DNA of 64,000 nucleotides from Hermatobates lingyangjiaoensis (taxonomy: Eukaryota > Arthropoda > Insecta > Hemiptera > Hermatobatidae), in assembly GCA_026182355.1 (NCBI GenBank), contig JAPFBL010000049.1, positions 310,001 through 374,000 on the forward strand, in the 5' to 3' direction. The notes beneath the pieces are model-generated. The model did no database searches and was not told the origin of the DNA. It was given only the letters and a program-made list of their open reading frames with translations. Shown here piece after piece: positions 34,706 through 46,150 of the stretch (position 1 is the first letter of the stretch; each line of letters begins with the position of its first letter). Position numbers and translations under genes: made by a program.

Positions 34706-34824
34706 AGGCCAGTGGTTGCTTCTCAACGCGAGCACTTCGCACTTCTTCCTGATGACGACAGATGTCGAAATATCGAAGTGAGTTCTGTAGTGACTTTCTG
34801 TGTTCTTTCCTATTTGTTAAAGTT
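34706..34824 (+). mobile_element. PLE 3' end, group L, with intact hammerhead core
   Basis: Plus-strand copy of the group at 22,213-22,478, ending at TA (34,825-34,838). The core is unmutated here (see 34,738-34,784). Confidence 0.8.
34738..34784 (+). ncRNA. Hammerhead-ribozyme-like motif, group L
   Basis: Core CTGATGA (34,749-34,755), one unpaired C, stem II GAC/GTC with a 4-base loop, GAAA (34,767-34,770), palindrome ATAT, C, predicted cleavage after 34,774. Stem I CTTC/GAAG, extendable with CACTTC/GAAGTG. Stem II is only 3 bp. Confidence 0.5.
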
Positions 34825-34837
34825 TATATATATATAT

Positions 34838-35044
34838 ACAAAATTAAAGTTTATTGGGACTAGGTCAGTTCTTCAGGTTTAAATTAAACTCTTTGTTCGA
34901 GCGCTGGGATGGCGCTTATGTGAGTCAGGGCGCTAAGTGAGCGCTTGTTAAAACTCAGGTTCAAGAGTTTAATTTGAACCTGAAGAACTGACCGAGTCCC
35001 GATAAACTTAAGTTTTGTTTTTTTTCCACGGTCGATACTTTTAT

Positions 35045-35046
<2 letters not shown>
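34838..35046. mobile_element. Inverted pair of PLE 3' ends, group A
   Basis: The minus arm 34,838-34,893 and plus arm 34,965-35,046 are separated by 71 bp rich in 'gcgct'. Outer ends join TA tracts on both sides (left 34,825-34,838; right 35,047-35,092). Confidence 0.8.
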
Positions 35047-35095
<49 letters not shown>

Positions 35096-35118
35096 GTGTG
35101 TGTGTGTGTGTGTGAGTG
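35047..35118. repeat. (TA)n-(GT)n compound microsatellite
   Basis: About 46 bp of TA followed by GT repeats, between a group A and a group W PLE end. Confidence 0.95.
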
Positions 35119-35480
35119 TGTTATTGAAAACCAGAGCGGCTTATGTATTTACGATCCTTTTAAGTAAGTTCTCCTTTTTCCTAAACACTTTTCGATGTTG
35201 CCCAGTCGATTAATGGAGTAACTCAAGCAGGGACATATTGATCGCTTCAAACTTTAAAGACACATGTACTATTTTAAATCAAGCTTACAGACTCACTGGC
35301 CATCTTCAGGATTATAAAGCAATACAATAATAAGAATAAAATAAAATAAAAAATTATGAATAGAATGTACGTGTTAAAACAGGCTAAAACTATGCACTGA
35401 TAACAGGTGATATAAGAAAGTTTACACTTGCTAGCGCTCCGTAGTTGAACTCACAATACCACTTTTTAGAAAGTTTAATC
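35119..35480 (-). mobile_element. PLE 3' end, group W, 5'-truncated
   Basis: Minus-strand match to 47,795-48,150, the 3' tail of the element with endonuclease at 48,169. Shared blocks: 'attgaaaacca', 'ctggccatcttcagg', 'tgctagcgctcc/gctcctagcgtt'. No coding part left. Confidence 0.75.
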
Positions 35481-36205
35481 TTGGGTTAATAAACAAAAGT
35501 AAATCAGAACACGAGGAAAAATAAACTAATTCTAGTTAACCCTAGTGATTACGACACTTCTCTATTGATAACGACAGATGTCAAAATTTAAGAGGAGTCA
35601 TGCCAGTTCTATTTCTATGTAGTTTTTTAAGTATAACTTTTTAATTTATTTTAACGATAGGACCTGAAATAACTTTTCTTTCTAAGAGATGTTCAAATAA
35701 TTGTATAACATTATTTCGTGAGATATAAATTTGAAATTTTCAAAATTTGTGCAACAGATATATTGAGTTAGAAAATATATACCATACATGCGGAGAAGGA
35801 AGAATACAAAATGAACTTAACTGGAGTTATATAAGAAGGAGAAATATCAAGAACTCAAGAAAGCTTATGGGTTATCCCGTTTGTATTTCTTTATAATCTA
35901 CTTAACATGATTGGGTAAGATTTTGGTCGATCGTAATTTCTGATTAACTCAATCAGGTTTCTTATTCTGATATATTTCTTCCTGCAACATACATTCCATG
36001 TGTTTCCTTCACACTTCATTTTGAAAAATTACCTTTAGCACTTGTTCTAATTATTATCAGAGATATAAATCAACTCTTTTTTACTATGTTTATAAATACA
36101 TAGCACTTTATTCTAGTTTTACTGATTAGCAAATTAGAAAAGAAAACAATATTTGAATATTTGATTGCTAGAATTTTTAATTTTATCAATAAAATGTATA
36201 AGGTG
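35481..36205. other. No recognisable gene
   Basis: AT-rich, nothing supported. Confidence 0.5.
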
Positions 36206-36289
36206 GTCACAAACCACAATAAAAAATGAGAAATGAAACTAAGCTCTTTCAACGATAACAAGTGGCCTTCGTTAGAGTCAAATCCCATA
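36206..36289 (-). mobile_element. PLE 3' end, group K
   Basis: Minus-strand, decayed copy ('ctctttcaacgataacaagtgg'). It is next to a TA tract at 36,290-36,300, but the orientation is reversed relative to the usual TA junction. Confidence 0.65.
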
Positions 36290-36367
36290 TATATATAATA
36301 TACTTTTTAATATATTGGTTCAATATATATTAAAAACTACAAAATTCTAATATATACAAAAATCAAG

Positions 36368-36606
36368 CTATATTGGTTCTACGACTACAGAACTTTCGCC
36401 TAGACTTACAATGCACCTCGCAGCCGGAGCACCGAAAGAACATACAATCAATATCCATAAAATAAAGCTAAATAGGAAAACACTAGAGACAATATTGAAA
36501 TATTATATCAAGAAAATGACCATAGGAAACTAGATATTATTGAATCGTTAAGTGTAAAAGAGATGAAGGCAAACCTTAATGATCAACTTGTTTTTCTAGA
36601 TTTTTA
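36368..36606 (+). pseudogene. PLE GIY-YIG relic, group W/S-like
   Basis: The plus strand reads YIGSTTTELSPRLTMHLAAG and APKEHTINIHKIKLNR. After a frameshift near 36,510 it reads QENDHRKLDIIESLSVKEMK and ANLNDQLV. YIG, RLTMHL and the closing 'KL.I.E.L.IK..K..LN.Q' are the hallmarks of this PLE endonuclease type (compare 48,169 and 60,280). The GIY motif is missing. Confidence 0.8.
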
Positions 36607-36990
36607 ACGTTTGATACATGATAAGAACTAGATAGTGTAAATAGTTTTGTGTAAGTTTGATGTAGTCTAACTAGAAGTGGTTTAAGGTAAACCTGATTAA
36701 AACAAACCTGTTGATACAAAGTTATGTTTAGTTTTGATGTAAATTTAAGAGTGTTCTAATTTATTTTAATAATGATTATTAGTTAAGGTTATTGTGAGAT
36801 AAGTTAGTTCATGTTTTTCCCTTGATAATAGTCTTTGTAGACCGAAACGTTGGATCCTTTTTAAATATCCAAAATACATCATTTGGTGAGGTTGACATGT
36901 TACCAATGAAATGGAAGCCTCATGAAAGACAATAAGAGAAGGTATTTAGCAGAGGAGACATAGGTTAGAAATACGCAAAGCATTTAATGA
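36607..36990 (+). mobile_element. 3' tail of the PLE at 36,368
   Basis: Contains a hammerhead-like relic at 36,822-36,850: TTGATAA, AGTCT/AGAC hairpin, CGAAACGTTGGA. Confidence 0.5.
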
Positions 36991-37440
36991 AATGTGTTTA
37001 AAATAAGGTCTGCTCCCAAGGTATACTAAAATATATATATTCACTTAATAAGCAGAAGAACGATCCAAACTGGATACAATAAAAGTTCAAAATCGAAGAA
37101 GAATAACACACAGTTAAAGAAAGACACTTAGCAACTCACTTTGTTTACCTACTGAGTTTGGAAGTGTGTAAGTAAGTTTACTTACTTACTGAGTTTGTAA
37201 GTGTTTCATGAATCTGTGTGTTACTGCTCTTCGATTTTGAATTCGAGTATATATATACGACCATCTCCAACCGTCTCTGTACCAGTGCGCTTATTTTCCC
37301 TCTCCTATCTCTCCTGGATAGAGTTCAAATCAAATTTATAGACTGCAAGTATGTGTTCTTTATTTCTTTATGTTTCTTTGTCTACATTTCACTTTATATG
37401 TCCGTTTCGATTGATAATCTCATCAAAAATGTATATATAT
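36990..37440. mobile_element. PLE end pair plus group P 3' end
   Basis: Arms around 'ttcaaaatcgaaga' (37,087-37,100) and 'tcttcgattttgaa' (37,228-37,241) with TA tracts outside. 37,268-37,440 is a plus-strand group P end like 540-712, ending at TA (37,429-37,441). Confidence 0.7.
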
Positions 37441-37446
37441 ACAAAA

Positions 37447-37692
37447 CAGCAATGAATTGTCGACCGTGGGACAGATATGTAACATAAAAGGATAAATCGG
37501 GATGCAGTCAGTTTCTTTCACTTCCAATCAAACTCTCATTGTGGAAGTTTCGATTTTATTCAAAATCTTTTTCAAATATTCCTACTTTTGCCTTTGAAAA
37601 CAATTGAATAAAATCGAAACGTCGGCAATGAGAGTTTGATTGGAAGCGGAAGAAACTGACCGCATTCCGATTTATCCTTTTTATGTTACATA
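37447..37692. mobile_element. Inverted pair of PLE 3' ends, A-like
   Basis: Arms 37,470-37,580 and 37,595-37,690 are reverse complements ('ggataaatcggga', 'caatcaaactctcatt'). A TA tract lies outside the left end and a short one outside the right end. Core CGAAACGTCGGCA at 37,616-37,628. Confidence 0.8.
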
Positions 37693-37696
37693 TATA

Positions 37697-37852
37697 TGAC
37701 TCTGACGAAGACTGCTTGTTACGGTTGAAAGATCTTAGTCTTGCTTTCCCATTTTCTTATTGTGGTTTGATCATTGATATATATACGGTTACGGTTGAAA
37801 GATCTTTCAACTGTAACAAGCGGTCTTCGTCAGAGTCAAAAACCATTACAAA
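37697..37852. mobile_element. PLE 3' ends, group K, inverted
   Basis: The plus copy 37,697-37,780 has a complete core (CTGACGA, hairpin, GAAAGATCTTAGTC) but lacks the outer stem I. A short plus/minus pair at 37,788-37,852 meets head-on at 'gaaagatctttc'. Confidence 0.8.
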
Positions 37853-40800
37853 GGCGGTTGGAAACTAACTTTACAGGCACGCTATATTGAGACTGAAAAA
37901 GAAAAAAATAAATTTATTATGAAGATAGAAACATTTTTAATGGAGCACTGTGCGCATTGAGGACCCAGCTATGTGATTTCTGACTGTTAAATTTGTTAAA
38001 AGCTTTCTCAAAATAATTCCATCGTTTTGGCCTAGATTATGACGGAATGGTAGGAATGGATGCCGACTGAAGCTCTGTGACTGATCATTCGGAAACTAAG
38101 TTAAGTGAATGACTCAGTTTAGTAAAAGTTATCACATTTGATGTGCTGGAGTGACTGTTTGGGACGGGATAGTGTTAATAGTGTTGGGATAAATAACTAG
38201 ACATATACAATCAGATCCGCGTCTGTATGATTTTGATTCTTCAAAATAGCCGGTAACTCTCAGAGAGGCTGAACTTCTATAAAGGAATATAAAAGAACCC
38301 AGGTTGATAAGGAGCCTATATGATAAATGTGGGAGGACAAAGAAAGTTCTGAAGATGTAGTTAATATTTTGAGGAAGAGTTTATTTATTGAGGGTTGTAT
38401 ACAGTTTACGGATAACTGGAAACTATGTGATGATTAAGTAAGAATGCACTTAAATATACTTATCTCAAATATATTTAAAATTCAGAAACTAACATCCTGA
38501 AGTGTGTGGTGAGGGGTTGTATAACATTATTCGAGGAATGTACTACTTTAAGAAACCCTAAATACTAAAATATTATTAAGAAATATTATTTCTTATATAG
38601 ATAATACTAAGAAATATTATTCTGCTTGCATTAATTTGCTAACTTCGAAAAAATTTTTATTTTAATTTTCTGACAAATTCTTGTCCATTTAAGAAACTAC
38701 GGTTATATGTATCGACTACGGTAAGTGTTTTGTTCTATTCTCAGTCATATATTATTTTCATGTCAGCCATAATATGACGATTGAAAACATTATAACTTCA
38801 AAACTATAATATTAATCATTCTACTCTGTCCTTGAAATACTGAGATGATTTGAGTTTTAGTTTGACGAAAAGTAGGAATGGTGAACAATTCGAGAAGAGC
38901 TGTTAAAGAACCACTACTAGGACTTTATAAAACATCATCTGCTGCCCAACTGGTATCCGTCTTTTCCACAGTTAGATTCAATAGCTGATATGTTAAAATT
39001 ACTTACAAAATATTTCACTTAAAAAAAAAATCAATCAATCTGGTTGTCAAGTTTTATATTATGTTTCTGTGAAAGTATAATTCAATCTACAGAAAATGTA
39101 GTGAACATAATTACTAATGAATATTTAACGGCCTCAAACATAGTTGTCTCATACATTATAATCAAAAGAATCACATTACGATAACAAAGGTGTTGGTTTC
39201 GGCTTACCTACATTAAACTTACATTTGTTTGACATTCTTATAAAGATAAACAATAATTTAATTCTTCACGATTTACTTCAAACATGAATATTTATTAATA
39301 CTGAAATGCTAAAATATATGTTAATTTTGAAGTATTGGCTATATTATTTATATTTATTATTGAGTAAATCTGAAGAATACGATTTTCAAAAATTAAATGA
39401 ATTCATTATTCCAAGGATTAGAATACTTAATTTATTGAAATATGACTAAATAATTACTGAAGTTATTTTTCAATGTCACTGCTTTAAAAACTTGTAGTAA
39501 TTAGCACAACTGAAAAGTTATGCTTTAAAATCACTGGTGAATACTATATGACGATAGTTTTCAACATCAGAAGCTGGTTTAAGTTTTTAAAAAATAAATA
39601 AAACTTTGTGCATTCAACATAATTTATCTATATTATTGTACAATAAAGTACAGGACTTAGTATACATCAGTATTTGAGTCACATTTCATATTTTCATTTC
39701 TATTCTTCATTGTTAACAAGCACCTAATCATCGTATAACACTAATATTGTGCAAATTGTTCTGTACAATATGATCAATAAGAGGAAACGTGTGTGCGAGT
39801 ATAAAATAATGAAGAGTTAACATATAGATATATATTAAAAAAATATCTCTAAATCCACTTTATATGACATCTTGTTCTTATGAAATTCTTTGGGAAGCAG
39901 TTATAGTTTAATGTTTATTAAAAAAGAAAAAAAAACATTATTATATCAATAAAGAGGCAAAGGTTTTCAAATATAATAATGGCCTCTACTTAAAGTTTAT
40001 GAGAAGGTTGATACCATGGACTTTTCAAAGACGTCCATCAAAATGTACTATCTTTTTTTTTTTTTACAACATATAATTGAAATTTTATAAAGTCAAATTT
40101 ATGACCGTATTTGACTTATTTCATGTCCCGTCATTAAATCTGTAGAAGCCTTTCAAAATTGAAATAAATAATGTTTTATCTAAATATAAATCCGAAGAAC
40201 TCAATATTTCTTTTAGACTTTTAGATTAATCATAGGAAAAAAAACCATGAGGCATTTTTTAAAGCACATTACTAGTGGTCAAGTACATGTACAGTAGACT
40301 AAATTGTGGTTGTAGTTCTGGAATAAACCATATTTTGGAGTATAAATGAACTCAAAAACCTTTTTTTTTATTTTTTCTTTCTACATTTCTCGAAGAAGGT
40401 CCTCGATTTTGTTTATAGTTGATTCCGTAACAGATATTATTTATATAAATTTTGAGAGTGAATATAATTGTGTACTACTGCACTCAGTGGGGTGATCCGT
40501 AGTCAAAATGAGTCAGATATTTTGTTTAAATCACCTGTAATTTAAATTACAGAACAATAACCTACCACAACATTCGTCCTTGTCTTTTTTTGCATACACC
40601 AATGTATTATTAGTTGTAACCACAATTTAAAGAATTTAGTAACAACTGAAATCAAATAAGCCATTGTATGAACCAATTATTCCTTCAATAATTGTTATAT
40701 ATTAACACATTTAAAGTATTAGTTGTTTTGTTGTAAATACAAATATATTGGAAGAAAGTCATGAATATTTGCATATTAGTATTACTGGTTTATCGAAACT

Positions 40801-41428
40801 AAGTTAATTTTTAAGATGGTTTGAATTCAAGGACTCCACAATCCAGATATCACTAGAGCTACACACAATACTGTTAGGAACTAACCTAACTAATCCCACT
40901 ATTCTATTCAGGCGTTAATTTAAGGACACATATATAATTATGCCGAATCACTACTAGGTGAAATTTTCGTTTGGAAATAAACTTGCAACCAAACTAAAAA
41001 TTGCATTTTGATTTCCAAAATTTTAATATGAAATGCGATTTCTAAATTTTGGGGTATTAGAGGCAGTTAAAATAATAACGTTGGTTTACAGTTCTGATAT
41101 CTTTTATACTTTAGCTTCTTAGAATTTATTAAATAGTTCTTAATTCTGCAAAATAGTTCTGTTGATTTAGTGATGTTGTTAGATAAAAAAAATTATTTTA
41201 AGCTTCCTTCATTTGATGGTAAAAAATTATTAGATACATTTTTTGGAACGACGATTTGTTTTATTTAAAATTGATTATGGGCCAGATGACAAGTGACGAA
41301 GTATTGTTTGTGTATAGTGAGATAAATACATGAAATAGACACGCACATAAACATCTGCTTCTTACAAATATAAGGTTCAGGATTTTAATATATTAAAAGC
41401 GGGATTAAAAAGACAGACATTGACTTAC
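37853..41428. other. Featureless AT-rich DNA, probable HCN intron
   Basis: Lies directly 3' of the HCN donor site on the minus strand. No exon, repeat or RNA was recognised. Confidence 0.5.
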
Positions 41429-41908
41429 CTAAAACTAGAACAAGGATGTATGACCCAGTGACCTGCCGCCTTCTGTCGAATCCTTTCTTTCATAAGTGCC
41501 TTTTTACTGCCGAAAAGCTTCATTGCCAGCTTGTTGTCAGTAGGCTGGAAAAGAGCTTGCAGTTGGTTTTTCAGGAAACTTTGCTTTCCGGAGTCCGGCA
41601 TAGGTCCTGGAGAGGGTTGGGGAACGGGCGCTGGCGCCGGCTCCTCCTTGGGCGTCCCATAGAGGGAGAGCTCGTCGGCGCCGAAATGAACCTTGTTGCC
41701 GACGTAGTTCATGGTGGAGGGCTGCGGGTCGGCCAGGAGCAGGGTCTCGTCGTCTAGGGCGGTGACGAGCGAGTCGGTGTTCTCGAGACTGAGAGGCGGC
41801 TCATGTCGCAGCTCCTCCGTCGACTGGCGGGCCAGGGTGGATGCCGACCACTCTCTCCCCTCTACTCCTGCCGCCCAACCCTCATCCCCTCCTCCACACC
41901 ACTCACCC
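41429..41908 (-). CDS. HCN (Ih) channel, exon encoding the N-terminal cytoplasmic region and HCN domain
   Basis: This exon codes for the intracellular N-terminus of a hyperpolarization-activated cyclic-nucleotide-gated cation channel, a plasma-membrane pacemaker channel. Seen: an open frame reading KVHFG, then LSLYGTPKEE, a proline-rich run, then LQALFQPTDNKLAMKLFGSK and, at the 3' end, GHWVIHPCSSF. The latter two are the conserved HCN-domain segment just before S1. The donor is AG|GTAAGT (intron from 41,428 downward), splitting the Arg codon after CSSF in phase 2. A likely acceptor CAG|G lies at 41,909-41,911 after a T-rich tract, with branch-like CTAAT upstream. The frame is open to a TAA at about 41,923, and the only in-frame Met is at 41,712, so translation starts either there or in an upstream exon. 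The exon is strikingly GC-rich against its AT-rich surroundings. S1-S6 and the cAMP-binding domain are not visible in 1-41,428. The family assignment is firm; the 5' boundary is inferred. Confidence 0.92.
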
Positions 41909-41935
41909 CTGGAACAACAATCTTATTAACCTCAT
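41909..41935 (-). promoter_or_regulatory. Probable 3' splice acceptor of the HCN exon
   Basis: On the minus strand a TTGTTGTTCCAG acceptor abuts the coding exon, with TTAAT/CTAAT branch-like words 20-45 bases upstream. The exon would start at 41,908 in phase 2. The alternative is that this is a 5' UTR-containing first exon starting at the Met at 41,712. Confidence 0.5.
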
Positions 41936-42685
41936 CGTACCTCTAATTAGTTATTGCGCCTCTTAGCAATTACTAAACACTAATGCATTTTACATTAACA
42001 TGTTCCTTTCCTTCATGTTTAAATAAGTAACCAATAATAGAGACATCTTGTTCGGTACTTCAAACACTAAATCTTTAATAAAACAGTTAGGACTACTAGG
42101 TTATCAGAATAGCAATGTGCAATCAAAATTCTAATATTAATGTAGTTGAATGTACCAATTATTCATATTAGCAATTTGTTCAAAATCAAATTCATTATGT
42201 TTATTCAAATACCATATTTATCACAATTTATCTAAGATACCGACAATTTAAAAGAAGCAAAATTTTATATACTCATGCAAAATATTAGTTAGAAAAGAAA
42301 TCATGCAATCCAATCCATGGCTATTACAACATGTAAGGATAACATCTCAAATAACAAAATTTATATTTTATATGGAACAGTCATATAAATATCCAATTTA
42401 ATATTTACTTCCCATCAAATAAGCTACGTAAATAATTCCATAATTTAAAGATATACACTATAATTAAAAAGAATAGAAAACATACTATAATTGATAAATT
42501 GTTCTACTTGTACAATTAATCCACTTGTTTCATATATTATTTGATTTTTAATTCTTAGAGTGTGAAATGCCTACCTACTTTATTTTTTTGCACATGAAGA
42601 TTGGTGTTCACCAAACGTTAATTCAAAGTGGCAAAATATAATATCTCAACCACTATACGGTGAACATTGAACTTCATCATATAAA
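41936..42685. other. AT-rich, upstream of the HCN exon
   Basis: Either intron or 5' flank. No CpG-rich promoter-like segment is seen beyond the exon itself. Confidence 0.4.
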
Positions 42686-42856
42686 TATAATCAATGGTCA
42701 AACCACAAAAAGAAATGGGAAAACAAGGCAGTTGGGTTTTTGACTCTGACGAAGACCGCTTGTTACGGTTGAAAGATCTTAGTCTTCTTTTCCCATTTCT
42801 TATTGTGGTTTCATCATTGATTGTTATTTCACGTGTTTATGTGAAATCTTTTTATA
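42686..42856. mobile_element. Inverted pair of PLE 3' ends, group K
   Basis: A short minus arm (42,686-42,727) faces a complete plus copy (42,731-42,856) with an intact hammerhead. The TA tract usual at these ends is absent, so it may have decayed. Confidence 0.85.
42734..42794 (+). ncRNA. Hammerhead-ribozyme-like motif, group K, intact reference copy
   Basis: Stem I outer GGG (42,734-42,736)/CCC (42,792-42,794), T-rich internal loop, inner GACT/AGTC; core CTGACGA (42,746-42,752); one unpaired A; stem II GACCG/CGGTT with 7-base loop; GAAA (42,771-42,774); palindrome AGATCT (42,774-42,779) as stem III; U at the cleavage position, predicted cleavage after 42,780. All invariant nucleotides are present. 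Hammerheads with a minimal stem III are known from Penelope-like elements and act as dimers. Confidence 0.7.
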
Positions 42857-44848
42857 AATATAATAGTGTTACAACATTAAGAACATTATATTTTCTATAA
42901 TAACGTTACCGCTTAGCTATTGTCAGGTTGATAAGTTTCATTACTTATCATTAGTACATACATAAAATAAACTGAACTCTTGGTATGGCAATCTCACTAA
43001 CAAAGATTAATATAAAAACTGAAGAAATCATGCTTAGAAAATAATTGATTATTCTCCCTATGAAAATATTCTTAAAGAAATAAGTTATGTTTAAATAAAA
43101 TGTTACTTTATTTAGTATTTTTTTCATTTTATACTCCTGAATTAAAGGCCAGTGAGAATGGATACTCACTTTGTTTCCTTTTGTTGAAATTATTTTTATT
43201 GCTGTCAGAATCAATTACAAAATTCTTATGAAGGAAACTTTGAAGATTATCTAAATGACTCCTTTAAAACAAATATAAAGGAATATAAACATTAGAGAAA
43301 TATACCATTAACATTTATTCAGTCAGAAAATGCTAAAAAAATGCCAGCTATTATGAAGAACGAGTTATTGGAAATAAAAGAGAAACGGATAAATTAAGCT
43401 GATTCTTAAAAAAATAAATGATGATATAACAATTAATGAAAAGTATTATCTTGTAGAAGCAATTTATTTCAGAAGGGAAAGCGTAGTTTCTATTTAAATA
43501 TTACTGTTAGCTATCAAATGATAATGTTATAAAATACTACGGAAGTGAGAGGGTGATTTAATGAGTACTTTGCAACATTGAAAATATGTGAACATGCTTT
43601 CAGATTATTTATAGACTCGGTTAGAGGGTTATTTCAAAGAAGCCCACATCAAGTTTTGATTCTGTGTTATATTTGTACTGAATTCTTTCTCCAGTAAACC
43701 TATTAGCACTGCTGATGAATAATTGCCAGCTTTGAACATTCTCTCTCCTTGTGTTTTAGATTCACTATATGCTATCGACAACTGCAAATCAATGAAAGTT
43801 TTTTATGAAGTATTGCAAGGAAGTTTCTGGTCGGCATACGACATTTGACTTTCTTAGAAGTGAACATCTGTCCTTCTTTAAGAAGGCAAATATATTCTTT
43901 ATAGTGACCTATATTATTTAGTAACGTATGTTATATTCAACCATGGTTAACGACATTAATTGCTGAACTTCAGCTAACGTCCAGACATTGTTAGTTACTT
44001 CATCTAAAGATTTTTTCTGCAAAGCTATTCCATTTTTTATTGAAAGATTAATAGCTACAAACACAGAACTCTTGTTTGAGGCTATTAAAATTAGTCAGAG
44101 GTCCCAATAATAGGGCATCGTCTCACTCTCGTATACGAATCAAACATCTTCCTAACACTCAATCCTGGCAAAGTAGTTAAAGTTTACATTGCTATCCTCA
44201 AATTCGTACTTGTTGGGAAATCGTCTAAAATGAAAAACAGTCGTACTAACTAAAACTTTTTTTAACAATACACTTTATCTTGGAAATGGTAGTAAAGTCA
44301 GACTAAAGTATATGTGTAGCGTTAAATGTTTTGAACTAAAAATTAATGTCTGTTCCGATTCATGCATCATAACATTGCAAATAGTGCAGCAATAACACAG
44401 AGTTAGCACATTCTACAAAAATAATAGTAAAATAAAATTGTATGAAAATTTCAGCAATGATTGGTAGCATTGCTGGAATGAAGTTGAGCCTTAATAGCTA
44501 CTTTGAGTAGTATTAAATGCTAAGCATAGCTGATTTCATATTAAATATTAAGTGTGTAAATTATATGAATACATGTTCATTTTCTACAATGTCCACAAAG
44601 TAGCACTTTCACAGTATAATTAGAAGACTCAGGATCCCAATTGAATTGACAGACATGTGACATAAAATGACCTAAAACTTTCACCATCATAGGGAAAGAG
44701 ATGTTTCAAACAAATTGTCACAAACCGACAGTTTGGTCATTCTTCCTTTGGCAAATGTTGGACAATTGCGTTTAATCATTGCAGTGATTATTAATATGAG
44801 ACATAACTCAAACGATGGGTGTTATATTTCACAACCCACATTTCTTTG
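42857..44848. other. AT-rich stretch, nothing recognised
   Basis: No supported gene or repeat. Confidence 0.5.
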
Positions 44849-44883
44849 TATATATATATATAACAATTAGAGAACGATTCTTC

Positions 44884-45180
44884 GAACTGAATAAACTAGA
44901 ATTTAAAAAAGAACACATAGAAAGGAAACCACTGAACTCACTACTATATTTCGATGTCCTCGTCTTCAGGAAAAGAAGTGAATCGCTCCAAAGGCTGATA
45001 ACGACTGACTTGGCGTTCGAACTGAAGCACTCAAACAGTGTAGCCAACTTTCGGAGGAAAGGTAGACAGGGAATATAAAGAGATAAAAGCCAAATAAAAA
45101 TTAAAAAATGAAAACATTTAACTAAAATAAAATTAAAAACTGATAACAACTTAAAAAAAAAAAAAAATCAACGATTGAGG
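44884..45180 (-). mobile_element. PLE 3' tail, group E, left arm
   Basis: Reverse complement of 45,836-46,119. Its outer end is near a TA tract (44,849-44,863). A hammerhead-like core CTGAAGA/GAAA is visible on the minus strand (44,943-44,970) with weak stem II and cleavage context ATATA. Confidence 0.85.
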
Positions 45181-45600
45181 TTAAGCCAGGAGCCGATCTA
45201 CGCCCAGAAGACTAATAAGTGCTTCTTCTGAAGCTTTCAGAGTAACTTTCGAATTAGTCTGATCAATCTGCCTCAGGACCTGTACACGGAAACAGTCATT
45301 AAAACTGAGTCCGTGAGAACTGGCATGAGTAGCAACGGGAAGGTCACTGCGTTTGCCAACGGATGACCTGTGATTATTCATACGCAGGCTTAGCTTGGTG
45401 GAAGCCAAACCCACATAAAAAGAATCACACAGGGTGCAATCCAAACGGTAAACGCAGTTACCAGAGGTACAAGAGGTCGTGTGAGAGATAGGGTAGGTGC
45501 GTTTACTATGGACAGAGGTAAAGGAAGGAACAGGATTGATGATAGGACATCTTTTTGTCCTAGGATTGATGAAAGTGTGATTCTTTTTATGTGGGTTTGG
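45181..45600 (-). CDS. PLE GIY-YIG endonuclease with linker, open, 5'-truncated (group E)
   Basis: Minus-strand frame of a Penelope-like endonuclease, open to the stop at 45,181. Seen: linker NHTFINPRTKRCPIINPV, then CVYRLDCTLCDSFYVGLAST (GIY-YIG as CVY and YVG), LSLRMNNHRSSVGKRSDLP, HASSHGLSFNDCFRVQVL and a C-terminal helix ending ALISLLGVDRL. The first 15 or so residues of the formal frame (from 45,642) are antisense of the opposing copy, so the real coding piece starts near 45,595. The reverse transcriptase is missing. The same type is decayed at 240-500 and 27,419. Non-functional alone, but little decayed. Confidence 0.85.
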   Translation of the reverse strand, partial: PNPHKKNHTFINPRTKRCPIINPVPSFTSVHSKRTYPISHTTSCTSGNCVYRLDCTLCDSFYVGLASTKLSLRMNNHRSSVGKRSDLPVATHASSHGLSFNDCFRVQVLRQIDQTNSKVTLKASEEALISLLGVDRLLA

Positions 45601-46114
45601 CTTCCACCAAGCTAAGCCTGCGTATGAATAATCACAGGTCATCCGTTGGCAAACGCAGTGACCTTCCCGTTGCTACTCATGCCAGTTCTCACGGACTCAG
45701 TTTTAATGACTGTTTCCGTGTACAGGTCCTGAGGCAGATTGATCAGACTAACTCGAAAGTTACTCTGAGAGCTTCAGAAGAAGCACTTATTAGTCTTCTG
45801 GGCGGTAGATCGGCTCCTGGGCTTAACCTCAATCGTTGATTTTTTTTTTTTTTTTAAAATTGTTATCAGCTTTTAATTTTATTTTAGTTAAATGTTTTCA
45901 TTTTTTAATTTTTATTTGGCTTTTATCTCTTTATATTCCCTGTCTACCTTTCCTCCGAAAGTTGGCTACACTGTTTGAGTGCTTCAGTTCGAACGCCAAG
46001 ACAGTCGTTATCAGCCTTTGGAGCGATTCACTTCTTTTCCTGAAGACGAGGACATCGAAATATAGTAGTGAGTTCAGTGGTTTCCTTTCTATGTGTACTT
46101 TTTTAAATTCTAGT

Positions 46115-46119
<5 letters not shown>
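45597..46119 (+). mobile_element. PLE group E, right arm with GIY-YIG C-terminus
   Basis: Reverse-complement partner of 44,900-45,415 with only scattered differences. The plus frame 45,600-45,839 repeats GLASTKLSLRMNNHRSSVG ... FNDCFRVQVLRQIDQ, then a slightly different end. The 3' tail carries CTGAAGA (46,039) and GAAA and ends at a TA tract (46,120-46,145). Confidence 0.88.

Positions 46120-46145
<26 letters not shown>

Positions 46146-46150
<5 letters not shown>

Noticed and set aside
41446..41929. Plus-strand open frames across the HCN exon
   Set aside because: They are shadows of the minus-strand exon, which alone shows conserved HCN residues and splice sites.
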